Positions 1 to 11,303 of a stretch of DNA of 64,000 bases are shown here, one piece after another (position 1 is the first letter of the stretch; each line of letters starts with the position of its first letter). The notes under the pieces are model-generated. The model was not told the DNA's origin. It was given only the letters and a program-made list of their open reading frames with translations, and ran no database searches. This DNA is from Sinohyriopsis cumingii (taxonomy: Eukaryota > Mollusca > Bivalvia > Unionida > Unionidae): the NCBI GenBank assembly GCA_028554795.2, contig CM068824.1:164480130-164544129 (forward strand), read 5' to 3'. The position numbers and the translations under genes are program-made.

Positions 1-758
1 CCTGATAATTGATCCTGAGGGAAGGAAAAAGAGCCTCATCCCCCCAAGCGTTTGTGTGTACAAGGTACACTGGTAATTATAGCCTTCAGCCGCGGGTCCT
101 TTTGGTTCCCATTGCGATCTGATTGGAGGGCTGTTTCATGAGTGGGAATGAACCCACGCACTCATGCTACTAAAATAAATTTTCTGTTTACCAATCACTG
201 TGGTGTCCACCAATGCAGTTGTAACGTCAGTCGCAATTGGTTGGTGACAATAACGTAACACTGGGACACCAATTTTAGGCGGGTGGAAATCGTTCCACAT
301 CTCCGCCCTTTGTACGAATGTCCGGGCGTGGTAAGTGGAGGGGATGTCCCGCATCAGACAACCCTCCCGTACTTAGCCAAATTATGTCCAGTTGTTTGTA
401 AATGGACCCTAACAACCAATATTGTGTGAGCCAACTGTGCAACTGAGTCAAATTAAAATGAGTCAGATAATTTTCGTAACTCCTAACAATTGAAATAGTA
501 CTAGTACATAGTGTACATAGTGAGATGCCCTAACAAGTTTGCTTTTCTAATTGTCTAAGCGACAAATAAAAGTTTAGTCACTGTTAGGTAATTGGGTTTA
601 AATTCTGATGCAGGCAACCGAAACGATCAAGTCAGTTTTGTGTGGTTCTATCGAATTGGAAAACCAAGCCAAATTGGTCCCCTTAGATAAATGGCAATTT
701 GTAGCCCTAAGAAGGGCTGTTATTTCTCCCCAGGCGGGAAGATACCTCTGCTAACTTC
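1..758. other. Anonymous DNA, no gene seen
   Basis: Short open frames exist on both strands, but none has a recognisable motif or coding-like composition. No inverted repeat or tandem array was found here. Confidence 0.5.
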
Positions 759-1435
759 TTATTCGCATATTGCTTCCGCTGTCCGTGTTTCCCTTCGCTT
801 TCTGGCTGGAAAACTTTCCAATCCACGGAACCCGCTTAAAACTTCGGCTGCTCCTGTTAGTGTATTCACGAGATGTTGAGTGTAGGCAACGTTGAACATT
901 TTCTTGAGGATGTGACGTCCTGTGTGCCACTGCTGGGACGTGGGTTTTCTGTCCTTAATTGACCTCCAGGCTATAAATATAGTTGCTTTCATAAAATCGT
1001 GCGCTAACCTGATGTCAGCTGGAGCCATTTGAAGTCCCAGTGCATTTAGTCGCTTTATGTTTGGGTCGCTTTCATCCTGTGTTGTTGCTATCTCTGCTTC
1101 CTGTACGGTGACTTTGAAGGTTTTGTCCGGTGGTGGGTCTAATGGGACCTGTAGTGATAGCAGGATTTCTTTGATATCAGCTAGAATTTGTTCTGGTTTC
1201 ACCTGTTGCATTCTAGAAACTGCAATTGGAGTGCTTGTTCTAGGAGTGGTCCTGGTCTTCGCTGGCGGAGGTGATTGTGGTGGTGGAGGTTTAGAGACAA
1301 TGTTGGCAAATGTCTCTTTTCATTTTATTTTATTTTTATTTATATTTTGCGGTGCTGCCCTTCTTCGCCTGGGCAGCCTTAGATTTAGTCCTAATTGGGT
1401 TCGTTATAAGATTACTGTTATTTTGCGCCATCGCG
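759..1435 (-). pseudogene. Unrecognised reading frame with proline-rich segment, possible retroelement ORF1
   Basis: On the minus strand a 150-codon frame (759-1211) continues upstream, without a stop, into a proline-rich stretch (PPPPQSPPPAKTRTTPRTS) near 1220-1300. Further upstream, in another frame, a short Lys/Gln-rich peptide starts with ATG near 1430. The order (short basic start, Pro-rich linker, mostly alpha-helical charged region) is like ORF1 of non-LTR retrotransposons, but I see no zinc knuckle or other diagnostic motif. The frame change between the first and second parts suggests decay. A minus-strand LINE lies at 3917-5355, but the two need not belong together. Function not assigned. 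Confidence 0.3.
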
Positions 1436-1766
1436 CTATACCGACCATGGGATGTTTCCTTGTTTTTGATTGGTGGGCAAGGTGTATATTCATATTGTTG
1501 GACAAAACATGTCCAGTGGCTTTGTTTGAAATTTTGAATTAAATATTGAATTTTGAATATTTATACTATGATGGTAGGTCCAAGACCAGAATCTTTAATA
1601 ATACTTTCTGCTTGAAATCTCCATCATATTTTTAATAGTTCTTATTTCTTGCCCTATGTTTCTTAATAGCCAAAGGTAAAAAATTTCCATATATTAAAAC
1701 TTTTCTATACTTTATCATTTTTGTTGTTTTGGATTTCATTGCCGAAAGTTTCCTGTGAAAGTGGGG

Positions 1767-1804
1767 GAGCCACACTCATGAACAAATGTTCACGGGTGTG
1801 GCTC
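1767..1804. repeat. Short imperfect hairpin
   Basis: GAGCCACAC at 1767-1775 pairs with GTGTGGCTC at 1796-1804. An inner GAAC/GTTC pair closes a small AAAT loop. It lies upstream of the hairpin repeat cluster at 1992-2563. Confidence 0.7.
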
Positions 1805-1991
1805 ACCTTTGCGTTATAAAAGGGATTGAAAAATGGAAAACATCCTTGATTTGGTGTTGATTTTAGTGTGTTATTATAACGGAGGGAAGGAATCCGGATC
1901 CTAGGAGTCATAATTGATCTTCCTTTTCCATCCCGCCGCTATTTTGAAATTGCTCTATTTAGCATTAATTGGGATTATAATATTTCTTTAT

Positions 1992-2563
1992 AATGGTCGA
2001 GAGGTTCATGCTAGGTTTCTTTTGAATGTCAGAGATGACCTTCTTATGCACTTAGTCTCTCCACCATATTGTTTGACCAGTGTGTCATTTATTTTAATGA
2101 AAATTTGAGGGAGGGTGAAATTTGTAGGAGGTGTTATAGATCATGTCAGAGTATATTAGAGTCCAGGTAATAGTGTAGAGATCTCATGCTGGGGTCCATT
2201 AGGAAGTCACAAGTTACCTCCCATGCACGATGCCTCTCCACCATTTAAAGTTTGTAATTTATCAAGGGAAGATTTGGTTTTTGAGTATATGAAATAGTGG
2301 AGAAATATCATGTTGGGGTCCATTCGGAAGTCACTAAGTGACCTTCCCTTCATGATACCCCTCCACCATTAATGTTTATAAATTATTACATGAAAATTTT
2401 GTTTTGGGATGAATCATTCCATGGTACAGTCACACAGGGACCATATATTACTTTAAGTTCATGACTATATCTTTTGAACTATGAAAACAGTGTAGAGATC
2501 GAACAAAGGGGGCCATTTGGAAGTCAATAAGTGACCTCCCCAGTTGTGACTTCTCTACACTAT
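1992..2563. repeat. Cluster of four related hairpin units
   Basis: Four imperfect palindromes of about 76-80 bp lie at 1992-2067, 2170-2246, 2294-2370 and 2488-2563. Each begins with a TGGTGGAGA-like or TAGTGTAGAGA-like arm and ends in its reverse complement (CTCTCCACCA or TCTCTACACTA). The last three share a loop core, roughly GGTCCATTNGGAAGTCAC followed by AAGTGACCTCC. The spacers between units are unrelated AT-rich DNA. This is either a dispersed foldback family or a locally amplified structured element; no coding potential was seen. Confidence 0.65.
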
Positions 2564-3105
2564 TGGTGTATAAGATCTTTATGGGTCAAATTTGTTTTGG
2601 TTATTGAGATTTCGATAGCTGTATGTATAAAACATACATATATAGACCATTGCAGCGGTGGATAATTCTATCCGCAGGTGCAGGCGTCTAATATGAGAAG
2701 AGATTAAGTTTATTTGTTATTGCATGTATTGCTTATTCAAGTGACCAGCTGGTCAATCAATCAATTAATTAAAGGCTTTAAGTCGCCTACGCAACTAGTG
2801 CTTTCGCGACTGGTTAAATCTCGAAGGTCGAGATTTTCAATTGATGGGACTGTAGGAATGGAGCCATTACAGCCCCGCTTTTATGTGCAAATGTCGCACT
2901 TTTTAATTCATGAACATGTCCGGCCGAGGAAAGGAGACAAGGGGCCCGCGGAACTCAAGTCCAGTTGTACTGGTGGACAGAAATTTATTCCAGTGATGTG
3001 TAAGTCACTCGTGTAATTTTCCTAATCCTTTGAGTTGTGTAATTTCATTACTATTTTTAATTAAAGCTGGAATTTGGTGTACATGGTGTACTTTTGATTT
3101 TCCGA

Positions 3106-3154
3106 AATGTTGACAATCAGCTGGGTGTCAGGCACCCAGCTGATTGTCAACATT
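3106..3154. repeat. Perfect 22-bp stem palindrome with 5-nt loop
   Basis: Bases 3106-3127 are the exact reverse complement of 3133-3154, with loop TCAGG at 3128-3132. The arm includes GACAATCAGCTGGGTG. A perfect stem this long in otherwise unremarkable DNA implies recent origin or selection. The right arm runs directly into the 54-bp direct repeat that starts at 3153. Confidence 0.9.
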
Positions 3155-3483
3155 GCTGTTTTGCTAGAGTTTGCTGTTCTGTTTCGACTCGATTTCCATT
3201 GCCTTACATGTTTGGGTCACGCTGTGTTTACTTTCGGTTTTCATTTTGCTGGTGGTATACAGTAGAGTTAGGGTTGTGGGTATAGAGCTTGTATCGAAAG
3301 AGGTCTTCAATAGCCGTAGGAAGAACCTCATATAAATTGGCAATTTGAAAGTCGATGTCCGTTTTCTTCTTTACTCCTTCTTCATTCTGTGATATCCTCT
3401 TTCTTTCTTCTTCGTGCTGTTGTAGTGTTTTGCTGTTTTGCTAGAGTTTGCTGTTCTGTTTCGACTCGATTTCCATTGCCTTA
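3153..3483 (+). repeat. Pair of identical 54-bp direct repeats
   Basis: Bases 3153-3206 and 3430-3483 are identical (both contain TGCTAGAGTTTGCTGTTCTG) and are separated by 223 bp of non-repeated sequence. Local duplication or an excision/gene-conversion scar are both possible. Confidence 0.85.
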
Positions 3484-3673
3484 GATCTTAATTTTGCGAC
3501 TGGTCTTTTATCGCCACGATTCTTTGTTTAATAGCTATATTAAATTTAGAAGGTATATTGTGCACCTTTTTGTTGTATAAATTAGTATGTTTGGTCTGAG
3601 TATAAGTGTTGGATTTACATGTCGTGTTAATAATTGTGGACTGTGTTGTTGTTGTTTATTTAGTTCCGCAGTG

Positions 3674-3675
<2 letters not shown>

Positions 3676-3707
<32 letters not shown>
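3676..3707. repeat. (GT)n microsatellite
   Basis: About 16 uninterrupted GT dinucleotides. Confidence 0.95.
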
Positions 3708-3709
<2 letters not shown>

Positions 3710-3916
3710 TCTTGACTTGGCTTAGGTCACCTTATAGTCATAAGATGGTTGGTGCCTAAGTATATTTTGTGTTTATTTGTATCTTACCACTCTTGTCGTG
3801 CGTATCTGGACCTGATGGCGGGGGTTTGCCACCTTTATAATATGTATACATAGCTATGAGAATATATGTGTTGTTTTTCTCAGACCATGATGGTTAGTAT
3901 TGTGTTAGCTGCATGC

Positions 3917-5355
3917 CTACATGAGGGGGAAAAAAATATAAAAAAAAAATTTATATAAAAAAACACAACAGTTGCCATGTTTGTTAATTTGTTTGAGATA
4001 CCTTATTATGTTCATGTATGTGGTATCGATGTTTTTGTTGCGTACCTTGTCCAAAAATTCAGGGTGTGTTGTAGGGGAATTCATTTTCTTTTGGTAATCT
4101 TGGAAACCGACTCGTTGATTATGGTATCTGGGACAGGTGTTGAATACGTGGTCCAGTGTTTCTGCAGCAGGGCAATGTAGACAGTTACTAGTTTGGTTCA
4201 ATTTCTTCCTCAGATGTTTCCCAAAGCTGTTTCGGAGTAAAGTTTTTCCTGTTTTGATCCTATTGATAATTCGGATGTCCACGATTTCCAGGATTTTAGG
4301 TGTCGTGATTACCCTTGTGGTCTCTTTTTGCAGTTGGTATAAATGTCTGCCCTTGTTGATGTTGTCCCAGAGCTGCTGCCATTTCTTGTTCATTTTGCTT
4401 CTTATCTGGCTATATATCTCGTACACACTGTAATTAAGTGCTTCTGTTACATTGTTCAGGAGATTGTGTTTCGCTCTTCGGTCAGCTTTATCGTTGCCAA
4501 TCAGATTGATGTGAGAAGGTACCCATAGGAATTCGATGGTTTGTTGTTTATCCTCGACCTCCCTGATGGATAACATAGTGTGTTCTAGCATATTTGCTCT
4601 ACTTTTTGATGTGCCAGTCTCTAAGGATTTGAGTACGCTTAGAGAGTCTGTTATAATGACGTACTGGCTGTGGTTTTGGGTCTTGAGCCATTTGAGGGCT
4701 TCATTTATTGCCCAGAATTCTGCTGTGTAAATGGAGCAGCCATCCGGGAGTCTTGCACCAAATTCAACTTGTTGTTGCGGCACCACTATTGCAGCAGCAG
4801 TTCTGTTTAGTTCTTTCGATTTAGATCCGTCTGTGTAGATTTTAAGAAATCCAGAGTAAGTTTCTTCGATGATTTTCTGGATTTCTGTTAGTATTTTTGG
4901 TGGGTTTTGTAGTTTGGATCCTAAGTTCTGGGCAGACAGGTTTATTTTGGGCGTGCAGTTTTTCCAAGGGGTAGGATCTTTGATTTTGTATTGTTCTGCT
5001 TGAATTCCGGATAGTTGAATTTCATCACAGAGTGTGTGTACTTTCTTACCTGCTGGGTGGTTTAGAGCTCGTTTTTGCCTGAACGGAATGTTGCACTTTT
5101 TAATCATCATTTTGGTTGGGCTGTTGTCTTGATGTATTGAGTTTCTGGTAGCATATCTCAATATGTGCTCTTCTCGTCAGAGGTGCCTCGATAGATCTCC
5201 CGTCAGTATTTGTAGCTCCTCGAGTGAGATGTTAGGTAGGGTCCCCGTACACAGTCTAAGTCCTTTATATTGTATGCTGTCCAGTTTCTTAAGCAGGTCC
5301 TTGTTTGCGTGACCAGCTGGTATTACAATAGGATTGAAATCTTCCATCAAGCGGA
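3917..5355 (-). pseudogene. LINE remnant: end of reverse transcriptase region, RNase H domain and zinc-binding tail
   Basis: The 414-codon minus-strand frame (5161-3917) carries an RNase HI domain. It has the first catalytic Asp in IYTDGSK, the Glu in YTAEFWAINEAL, the third Asp in IITDSLSVL, and the terminal HINLIGNDKADRRAK motif with HxxxxGNxxAD. A Cys/His tail follows (CLHCPAAETLDHVFNTCPRY). This order is typical of I/Jockey-group non-LTR retrotransposons. Upstream, at 5162-5355, the same frame continues the post-RT thumb region (KKLDSIQYKGLRLCTG) but is interrupted by an in-frame TGA just before the ORF start. The ORF has no ATG at its apparent start (TTG). No RT palm is present further upstream, so this is a 5'-truncated, inactive copy. 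The RNase H would normally help remove the RNA strand during target-primed reverse transcription. Confidence 0.85.
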
Positions 5356-5508
5356 CGTGATGGAAAACATCCTATTAGATAATGTTGTTAGTATAAATTG
5401 TAGTCTGTCTTTTTAAAGTAGCCATGCGGCTTTCAGATACAACCCTGGTGTTTTAGAAACTAGCCTTTGTAGGGCTCTCCAGGGTGATGGGGGTAATTAT
5501 TAGTAAAA

Positions 5509-8165
5509 CTAATTAATTGTATAGTTCTGAATCCCATTTTTTCTTCTCCTTTCTTCCATTATGTTGTAAATAAAGTTTATTACTTCTTTGTAGAGTTGCT
5601 TATCATTGATTCCGTTTGTAAACAATATATTGTTTACATTAAAGTTTCCATATTTCAAGTTGATTTTATCTACAATTTGTTGTCTTGAGTTATTAAGTTT
5701 ATTGCAATCTAGTATTAAATGGTTTTTGCTATCTATTGTTGTATTGCATAAGAGACATTTGGGTAAGTGATGTATTAGATTTCTTTGGTGGGCTACTTCC
5801 CCAGTCCACCAAGCATTGTGTAAGTATAAATAAAGGTTTGCTTTTTTATTGGGGTCTTTTATCTCCGTATAGTTTTTCCATATAGAGGTAAAATCGACTT
5901 CTGTTATTTTTGTTTCTATATTATTTGGTGTAAGAGTCGTGTTAAGTGTGATTTCTTTTTCAATGTATTTATTCGTTAGGTTCCATAGACTCGGTGTTGT
6001 TTTAAATTTCGTGTTAGTAAGTGATATTTTAAACACACATCTTGGAGTTCATTTCGAGATTTTAAGTTTATTAATATTTTGAGTTAGATCAGAGATGTGA
6101 TTTAGGTGTTTGCCGAACCAATATATATAAATTCCTTGCCAGAAATATGTAGGGGTTTGTGTAAGGCTATTAAGTCTTTTGAATATATTGGTGTATTGTT
6201 TTTGGGGTAAGTTGGGTAATCCCTCACCACCCACTTCCGGTTTTCTTTGTCGAGTATTTTTTGCGATTTTGTTTATTTTTTTTCCAAAGAAAATTCATAA
6301 TAATAGAGTCGATTTTATCAGTGTATATATATCAAAGTCTATAATATTGAATTCGTACCAGATAGAATTATGAAGGTACGTTTTAATTATTTGTATTTTA
6401 TTGGCAAAACTTATATTTCTATCTGTCCAAATCTTTATATGTTTCTCTAATTTCTCTTTTATTTGTAAAAAAGTCAGTATTTTATTATCTTTACCTAGGA
6501 TTATACCTGGGACTTTTACATGTTGTCTAATCTGTTGTATTGGGAGCCCAGCAGTGTTTTCTTTCCATTTCCCTACTGGGAGTATTTCTGTTTTAGCCTC
6601 ATTTATTTTCGACCCTGATGCTTTTCCAAAAAGGTTATATTGTTTTAGTAGATGAATATATGAAGATTTAGTTGTAATTATGTTAGAGCAATCGTCAGCA
6701 TGTTGAAAGCTCTTACATTCAGTATTCATATTAGGTAGTATTATTCCTTTTATATTAGTATCCTGTTGTATGGCATTTTGTTGGACTTCAATTCCAATTA
6801 CATACAGTAACATTGAAATAGGGCATCCTTGTCTAACAGATCTCGTAATTGGGAAGGATTTAGTATGTGCCCCGTTTTTCTGTACTTTAGACGATATATC
6901 AAAATATAGTGTTTTAATCCAGTTTATAAATGTTTGACCAACTCCAAATTTCTTTAATACATTTATTATATAATTTATTTCGATTCTATCGAATGCTTTT
7001 TCCTGATCAAACAGGATAAGTGCACCTTCCATTTTGTTTGTTTCCATATATTCTAAAATTGTTTTGGTAGAAAGGGTATTATTTTCAATGTTTCTATTTA
7101 TTTCTCCACACGTTTGGTGGGGATTAATATATTCTTCCATAGTTTCCGTAACTCTATTTGCAAGTATTTTACTAAGTATTTTGTAGTCGACATTCAATAA
7201 AGAAATTGGGCGCCAGTTTTTGTCTTCATGGGACCCTTTATTTTTGAAGATAAGTGTAATTATTCCTTCTTTCATAGTGTTAGTCATTTCCTTGCTTATA
7301 TGAGCCGTGTTGTAAACATTTTTTAAAAGTGGCATAATATATGGTTTGAATTTTTTGTAAAATTCGGCTGTGATTCCATCAGAGCCTGGTGATTTCTTGC
7401 ATGATAATTGCTCTATGGCTTCAGATATTTCAGAGTCTTGTATATCTTGTTCACAGTGTTCTTTAGAGTTATTTGAGATTTTAGGTAAATTAATGTTATT
7501 GAGGTAGTTTTGAATTTATCTTCACTTATATCTTGGGAGGTGTATAATTTTTTATAATAATCTCTTATGTATTCCAACATTTCATTTTTCCCTTCAAGGG
7601 TTTTATTATCATCTGTAATTTTTGTAATACTCCTTTCGGCTCATTTTCTGATTTCCTCTTTATTATAAATGTTTAATATAGGTTATCATACTTCCCAGCC
7701 CTTATTTTTGACCCTTGCGTTCTGTAGTTGTAAATTTGGGTTAGTGTTTTCTTAGCTATTTTTTTTTTTTTTTTTTGGTTTTCAGGTATATTCGGGTTCT
7801 CAATTATTTTCCTACATTCATTCTCTATTAATCTATTATTTTGTGCTATCATCTTAGAATACTTTTAGTTATGTTAGTTACTTCTGCTTTGATTTCATCC
7901 CAACAAAAGTATGCGAAATTGTGATCAATATTTTGTAGTAATTCGATAATCTCGTGTTGATATTTGGGTAGGTCTAAGATGGTATTGTTCATTTTCCATG
8001 AACCGTTGCCCCATTTATTGTTTTTTTTATCCTTTATAGTAATTGTAATGGGTTTGTAGTCTGATATTTGTTCGTTTATTATTCTACAGTCTATTAAGTT
8101 GTTTTGAATGATTTATTAACATATGCTTTATCAATTCGTGATTTTTCATTACCATAAGTATAAGT
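5509..8165 (-). mobile_element. Decayed Tx1/L1-like LINE (endonuclease end, RT, 3' ORF part)
   Basis: Read on the minus strand, the order is: the end of an APE-type endonuclease near 8165-8090 (a GNEKSRIDKAYV motif); a badly broken linker; the reverse transcriptase (about 7460-6295); a short GGEGLPNL segment (6234-6049) like the post-RT region of Tx1 elements; and a C-terminal zinc-binding region (6036-5509, with CLLCNTT and HLILDC). The arrangement and the NWRPISLLNVDYKILSKILA motif point to the L1/Tx1 side of non-LTR elements, distinct from the neighbouring RNase H-bearing LINE. Multiple frameshifts show it is dead. Confidence 0.8.
6295..7460 (-). pseudogene. LINE reverse transcriptase domain (Tx1/L1-like)
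   Basis: The 346-codon frame starts with ATG at 7335. The homologous region extends upstream, in frame, to about 7460 through a KSPGSDGITAEFYK block, so the ATG is internal. Visible motifs in order are WRPISLLNVDYKILSKILAN, ALILFDQEKAFDRI (first catalytic Asp), RQGCPISMLLYVIGIEV, and FQHADD in place of the usual YADD or FADD. The His before ADD is unusual. It would have copied the element RNA at the nicked target. Later frames (6234-6049 and 6036-5509) continue the same polypeptide after frameshifts. Confidence 0.85.
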
Positions 8166-8234
8166 GTATTCCTTTTTTGTAGGATAAAGTATCCTGTAGG
8201 ATGTTCGTGATGTTCGTGAGCCATACTCGCATGT

Positions 8235-9130
8235 AGGCTTGATCAGAAATCAAGTGAACTAACTACAATGATTACACCTTTCGGTCGTTACAGATGTGCT
8301 AGGTTGCCATTTGGACAAAAGGTCTCGAGCGAATTATTTGAAAGAAAACTCACCGAAGCACTTGGAGATCTGGATGGTGTTTTCACTATTGCAGATGATA
8401 TAATTGTTGCTGGACGTGGGAGCTCTGAACAAGAAGCGAAACTAGACAACGAGAGAAAATTGCAAAACTTGTACAAACGATGCATCGAACGGAATATCAT
8501 ATTAAATGATCACAGAAAGAAGTAGGATTGACTGAAATCATTTTTCATGGTTACAAAATAACTAGTGAAGAAGTCAAAGCAGACAATATAAAGGTCAAGG
8601 CCATACACGAAATGCCCACACCAACGGATATTTCTGACGTGAAGAGGCTATGTGACATGGTGCAGTACATGGCGAAATTTCTTCCAGACCTTGCAAATGA
8701 ACTGGAACCGATTCGTCAACTCATACGTAAAGATTCTGTCTGGAATTGGTCCGAAGAGTGTGAGGCTGCTTTCCAGAGAATTAAGAAAAGGCTGACTGAA
8801 GCACCAGTGCTGACCTATTTTGACTTAGACAAAGAAGTCGTACTAGAAATAGATAGTAGCAAGAATGAACTGGGTGCTGTCTTATTTCAGGATGGTAGAC
8901 CAGTTGAATCTGCGTCGAGAGCACTGAAACCGTCCGAAAGAAAGTGGGCGCAAATTGAAAAGGAAGTTTTTTCGATGCTTTATGGTTTAGAACGTTTTGA
9001 CCAATACACATATGGAAGAAAAGTCATAATACAAAATTATCACAAACCGTTAGCTGCAATACTAAAGAAGCCTTTGAGCAAGGCCCCAAAACGATTACAA
9101 TATATAATGATGAAACTGTTTTGATATGAC
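8235..9130 (+). pseudogene. Gypsy reverse transcriptase and RNase H remnant
   Basis: The frame from about 8235 to 8525 holds the RT palm: ITPFGRYRCARLPFG, then TIADDIIVAG (catalytic Asp pair; IADD rather than YVDD). A stop and frame change at 8523-8528 breaks it. The next frame (8528-9124) carries the RT thumb and RNase H (EAPVLTYFDLDKEVVLEIDS, then RKWAQIEKEVFSMLYGLERF). The usual last RNase H Asp in the DHKPL motif is replaced (NYHKPL), so this copy would be inactive even without the frame breaks. Neighbouring frames continue into the integrase at 9293. Confidence 0.9.
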
Positions 9131-9292
9131 ATCGAATTTAAATTTGTGAAACGAATAAATCTTGTTATCGCTGATGCCTTAAGCCGAGCTTATCTAGAAA
9201 CTCTCGACATAGAAACTGAACGACCAGGGATCCTGAAAATTATGTTCGACAACTTCCCAGATGCGAGACTGTAAGAAGTCAAGAAAACAACT

Positions 9293-10121
9293 TTGGAAGA
9301 CGCTGATATGCAGTTACTTATGGAACTCGTTACTGAAGGCTGTCCGGAATCTGGAGATAAAGTGCCATACCCAGCGTTACCATATTTTGATATGCGGGAT
9401 GTCTCTAGCGTTCAAGATGGAATAATTGTCAAAGGAGTGGCAATTGTAATTCCCAAATCATTGAGAAAGGATATGAAGAATCGTCTTCACGGTACTCATT
9501 TAGGCTACGATAGCATGATGAGGCGAACTGGAGGAAAGATATTTTGGCCTGGAATGGCTGGAGAAATTAAACAAATGGTTGAATCATGCTGACGCATTTG
9601 AGGAATGCAAACCTAGAAACCAAAGAGAGCCGCTTTTACAGCACAGTGATGGCGACAGACCTTGGAATAAGGTAGGCATGGATCTGTTTGAAATCAAGGG
9701 TAGACTTTATCTTGTTGTGATCGACTATTTTTCAAATTTCAGTGAAGTGGACTACTGAAGTATGGCACCTTGTAGTCAAGTTGTTACCGTACTGAAGAAA
9801 CAATTCTCAGGATTTAGAACTCCCACCACAATTATATCAGTTAATGGACCCCAGTTTACAGGAAAGGAGTTTACACAGTTCATTCGAAGATGGGGCATTA
9901 ACCACAGAACGTCAGCGCCAAATCATCAGCAAGCAAACGGAAAGGCTGAATCTGCTGTTAAAGTCATCAAGAACATGTTGAAGAAGACACTCATAGATAG
10001 TAGAGATCAATATGAAGCCTTGTTAGAACTTAGAAACGCACCGCGTCAGGATACTGGACTAAGTCCGACTCTAAATGTTTTTCGAAAGAAATACCTGATG
10101 AATGATCCCATTAACAAGTGA
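9293..10121 (+). pseudogene. Gypsy integrase remnant
   Basis: The first frame (9293-9592) ends in an H2C2-type zinc-binding segment (HGTHLGYDSMMRRTGG ... MVESC) cut by a stop before the second Cys. The core then restarts: VGMDLFE near 9675 holds the first catalytic Asp, and 9762-10121 holds TTIISVNGPQFTG, where the Asp normally in the SDNGPQF motif is Val. The Glu of NGKAESAVK is kept. Loss of the second acidic residue and several stops show an inactive integrase. After 10121 the pol end and spacer run to the LTR without a recognisable gene. Confidence 0.88.
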
Positions 10122-10790
10122 TTTGAACAAGGAACCGGGATTTAACTACCGATCAGCGCGAAAACGCTCGATAAAGAAGTTACCACCAATGAGTATCGGA
10201 GAGTCCGTATACTTTGAACATAAGGAAGGAAAAAATGGAAACTTGTTAAAATCAAGGAAAGACTGAGTGATCGCTCGTACATCGTGGAAAGTCAGGATGA
10301 AGGAACGTACAGACGGAATCGTGTGCACGTATGACTCAAAAGATAAAAGCATTCATCCGGGAGACTTCACCTTTACGTGAACCCAAGAACACTGATGTAC
10401 CGACGAATAGCTACAAAGATCAAACAACTGCAACACCAAGTGAATCAAATAGGTCCGGAATGTCACCTTCAGAGAATTTAAAGATGACGTATTGCCAAAT
10501 TCAAATATAACGACAACAATTGCACCAAGAGTCGGACCCAACAGGGAGTCTGCATATCTGAAATACTTTGTGTGCTGCAAGTGAATTATTAACTCTTAAC
10601 ATGTAGACCCTAGTCAGTTAATTTTATATTGTTTTGGTTAGTGAATATGAACTGATAATCTGATAATAGATTCAGACAGTGAAGATTTAAAGTTTAGTTT
10701 TCAATATACACTATATGTCAAGCATATGAAAAGTATTTGTATAAATAATTTAATAAAGTAGAGATAACTAGTTCTTTAAGCAAAAGGGGA

Positions 10791-11017
10791 TGTTGAATAA
10801 AATTAATGTAGCAAAATTTGAAACAGAGCATAGTAGATTCATTCAGTTTCTCAGTGTAGTCACATGATTGATGTATGTTACTAGCCTTTGATGGAATGTG
10901 TAGTATGTATACGATGACCTAATAAAAAGTTGTATTGCTCTGAGAACAACGTCTTGTTTCATCTGCCTGTTAAACATCTGACTGGTATGTCCCTTACTAG
11001 TGGACAATATATCAACA
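10791..11017 (+). repeat. 3' LTR of the gypsy remnant
   Basis: It starts TGTTGA directly after the polypurine tract and ends TCAACA, giving the short terminal inverted repeat expected of an LTR. An AATAAA-type polyadenylation signal (CCTAATAAAAAG) lies near 10918. There is no 5' partner in the window. Confidence 0.8.
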
Positions 11018-11290
11018 TGGTCTGCGTATTAATCGTGTTAGTCTATTCTTGATTGTTGAGAATGTTTTACTAGCAACATCACCAATAGTACCACTACCTT
11101 TATCACGAACAACGTCAATAGCTTTCATTCCCAGTTGCTTTGCAATTGGTATTACTTTTGGGGCTCTCCCTCTGAATAGAGCCCTGAATAACATCACCGA
11201 GTCCATCGCCGTAGGTCTCTTTATATGTTGGTAATCGCGAATTTATCACCCTGACCATTACAGGTCCACGTTGAGCATTTTCTATGATCA
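11018..11290 (-). pseudogene. Relic of the Polinton pVI-like protein
   Basis: From an ATG near 11290 the frame reads VRVINSRLPTYK and then YGDGLGDVI, aligning with VRIVNSRLPVYK and HGNGFGDII of the complete element. A frameshift near 11190 then leads into the 11206-11012 frame (PKVIPIAKQLGMKAI, matching the PVIKQFGLKAIGK region). The C-terminal half is missing at the LTR junction. It is useful as an outgroup: it has an ATG where the complete element has ATA. Confidence 0.75.
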
Positions 11291-11303
11291 TCTTATTTTG
11301 TTG

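Larger units (their letters stand above)
8200..11017 (+). mobile_element. 5'-truncated Ty3/gypsy retrotransposon with 3' LTR
   Basis: The element begins mid reverse transcriptase, directly after the minus-strand Tx1-like LINE, and runs through RNase H, a zinc-binding segment and integrase to a polypurine tract (AAAAGGGGA at 10782-10790) and a 227-bp LTR. Gag, protease and the 5' LTR are missing. Its LTR abuts the Polinton relic at 11018, which suggests insertion into that relic or truncation at the same point. Confidence 0.85.

Noticed and set aside
1057-1542. Plus-strand 161-codon frame with hydrophobic stretches
   Set aside because: Antisense to the more protein-like minus-strand frame at 759-1435; no motif on the plus strand.
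8200-11017. Same gypsy copy as the one hosting the Polinton
   Set aside because: The two remnants cover adjoining parts of a gypsy polyprotein but are 10 kb apart with unrelated elements between, and the fragments cannot be joined in order; they are treated as separate copies.
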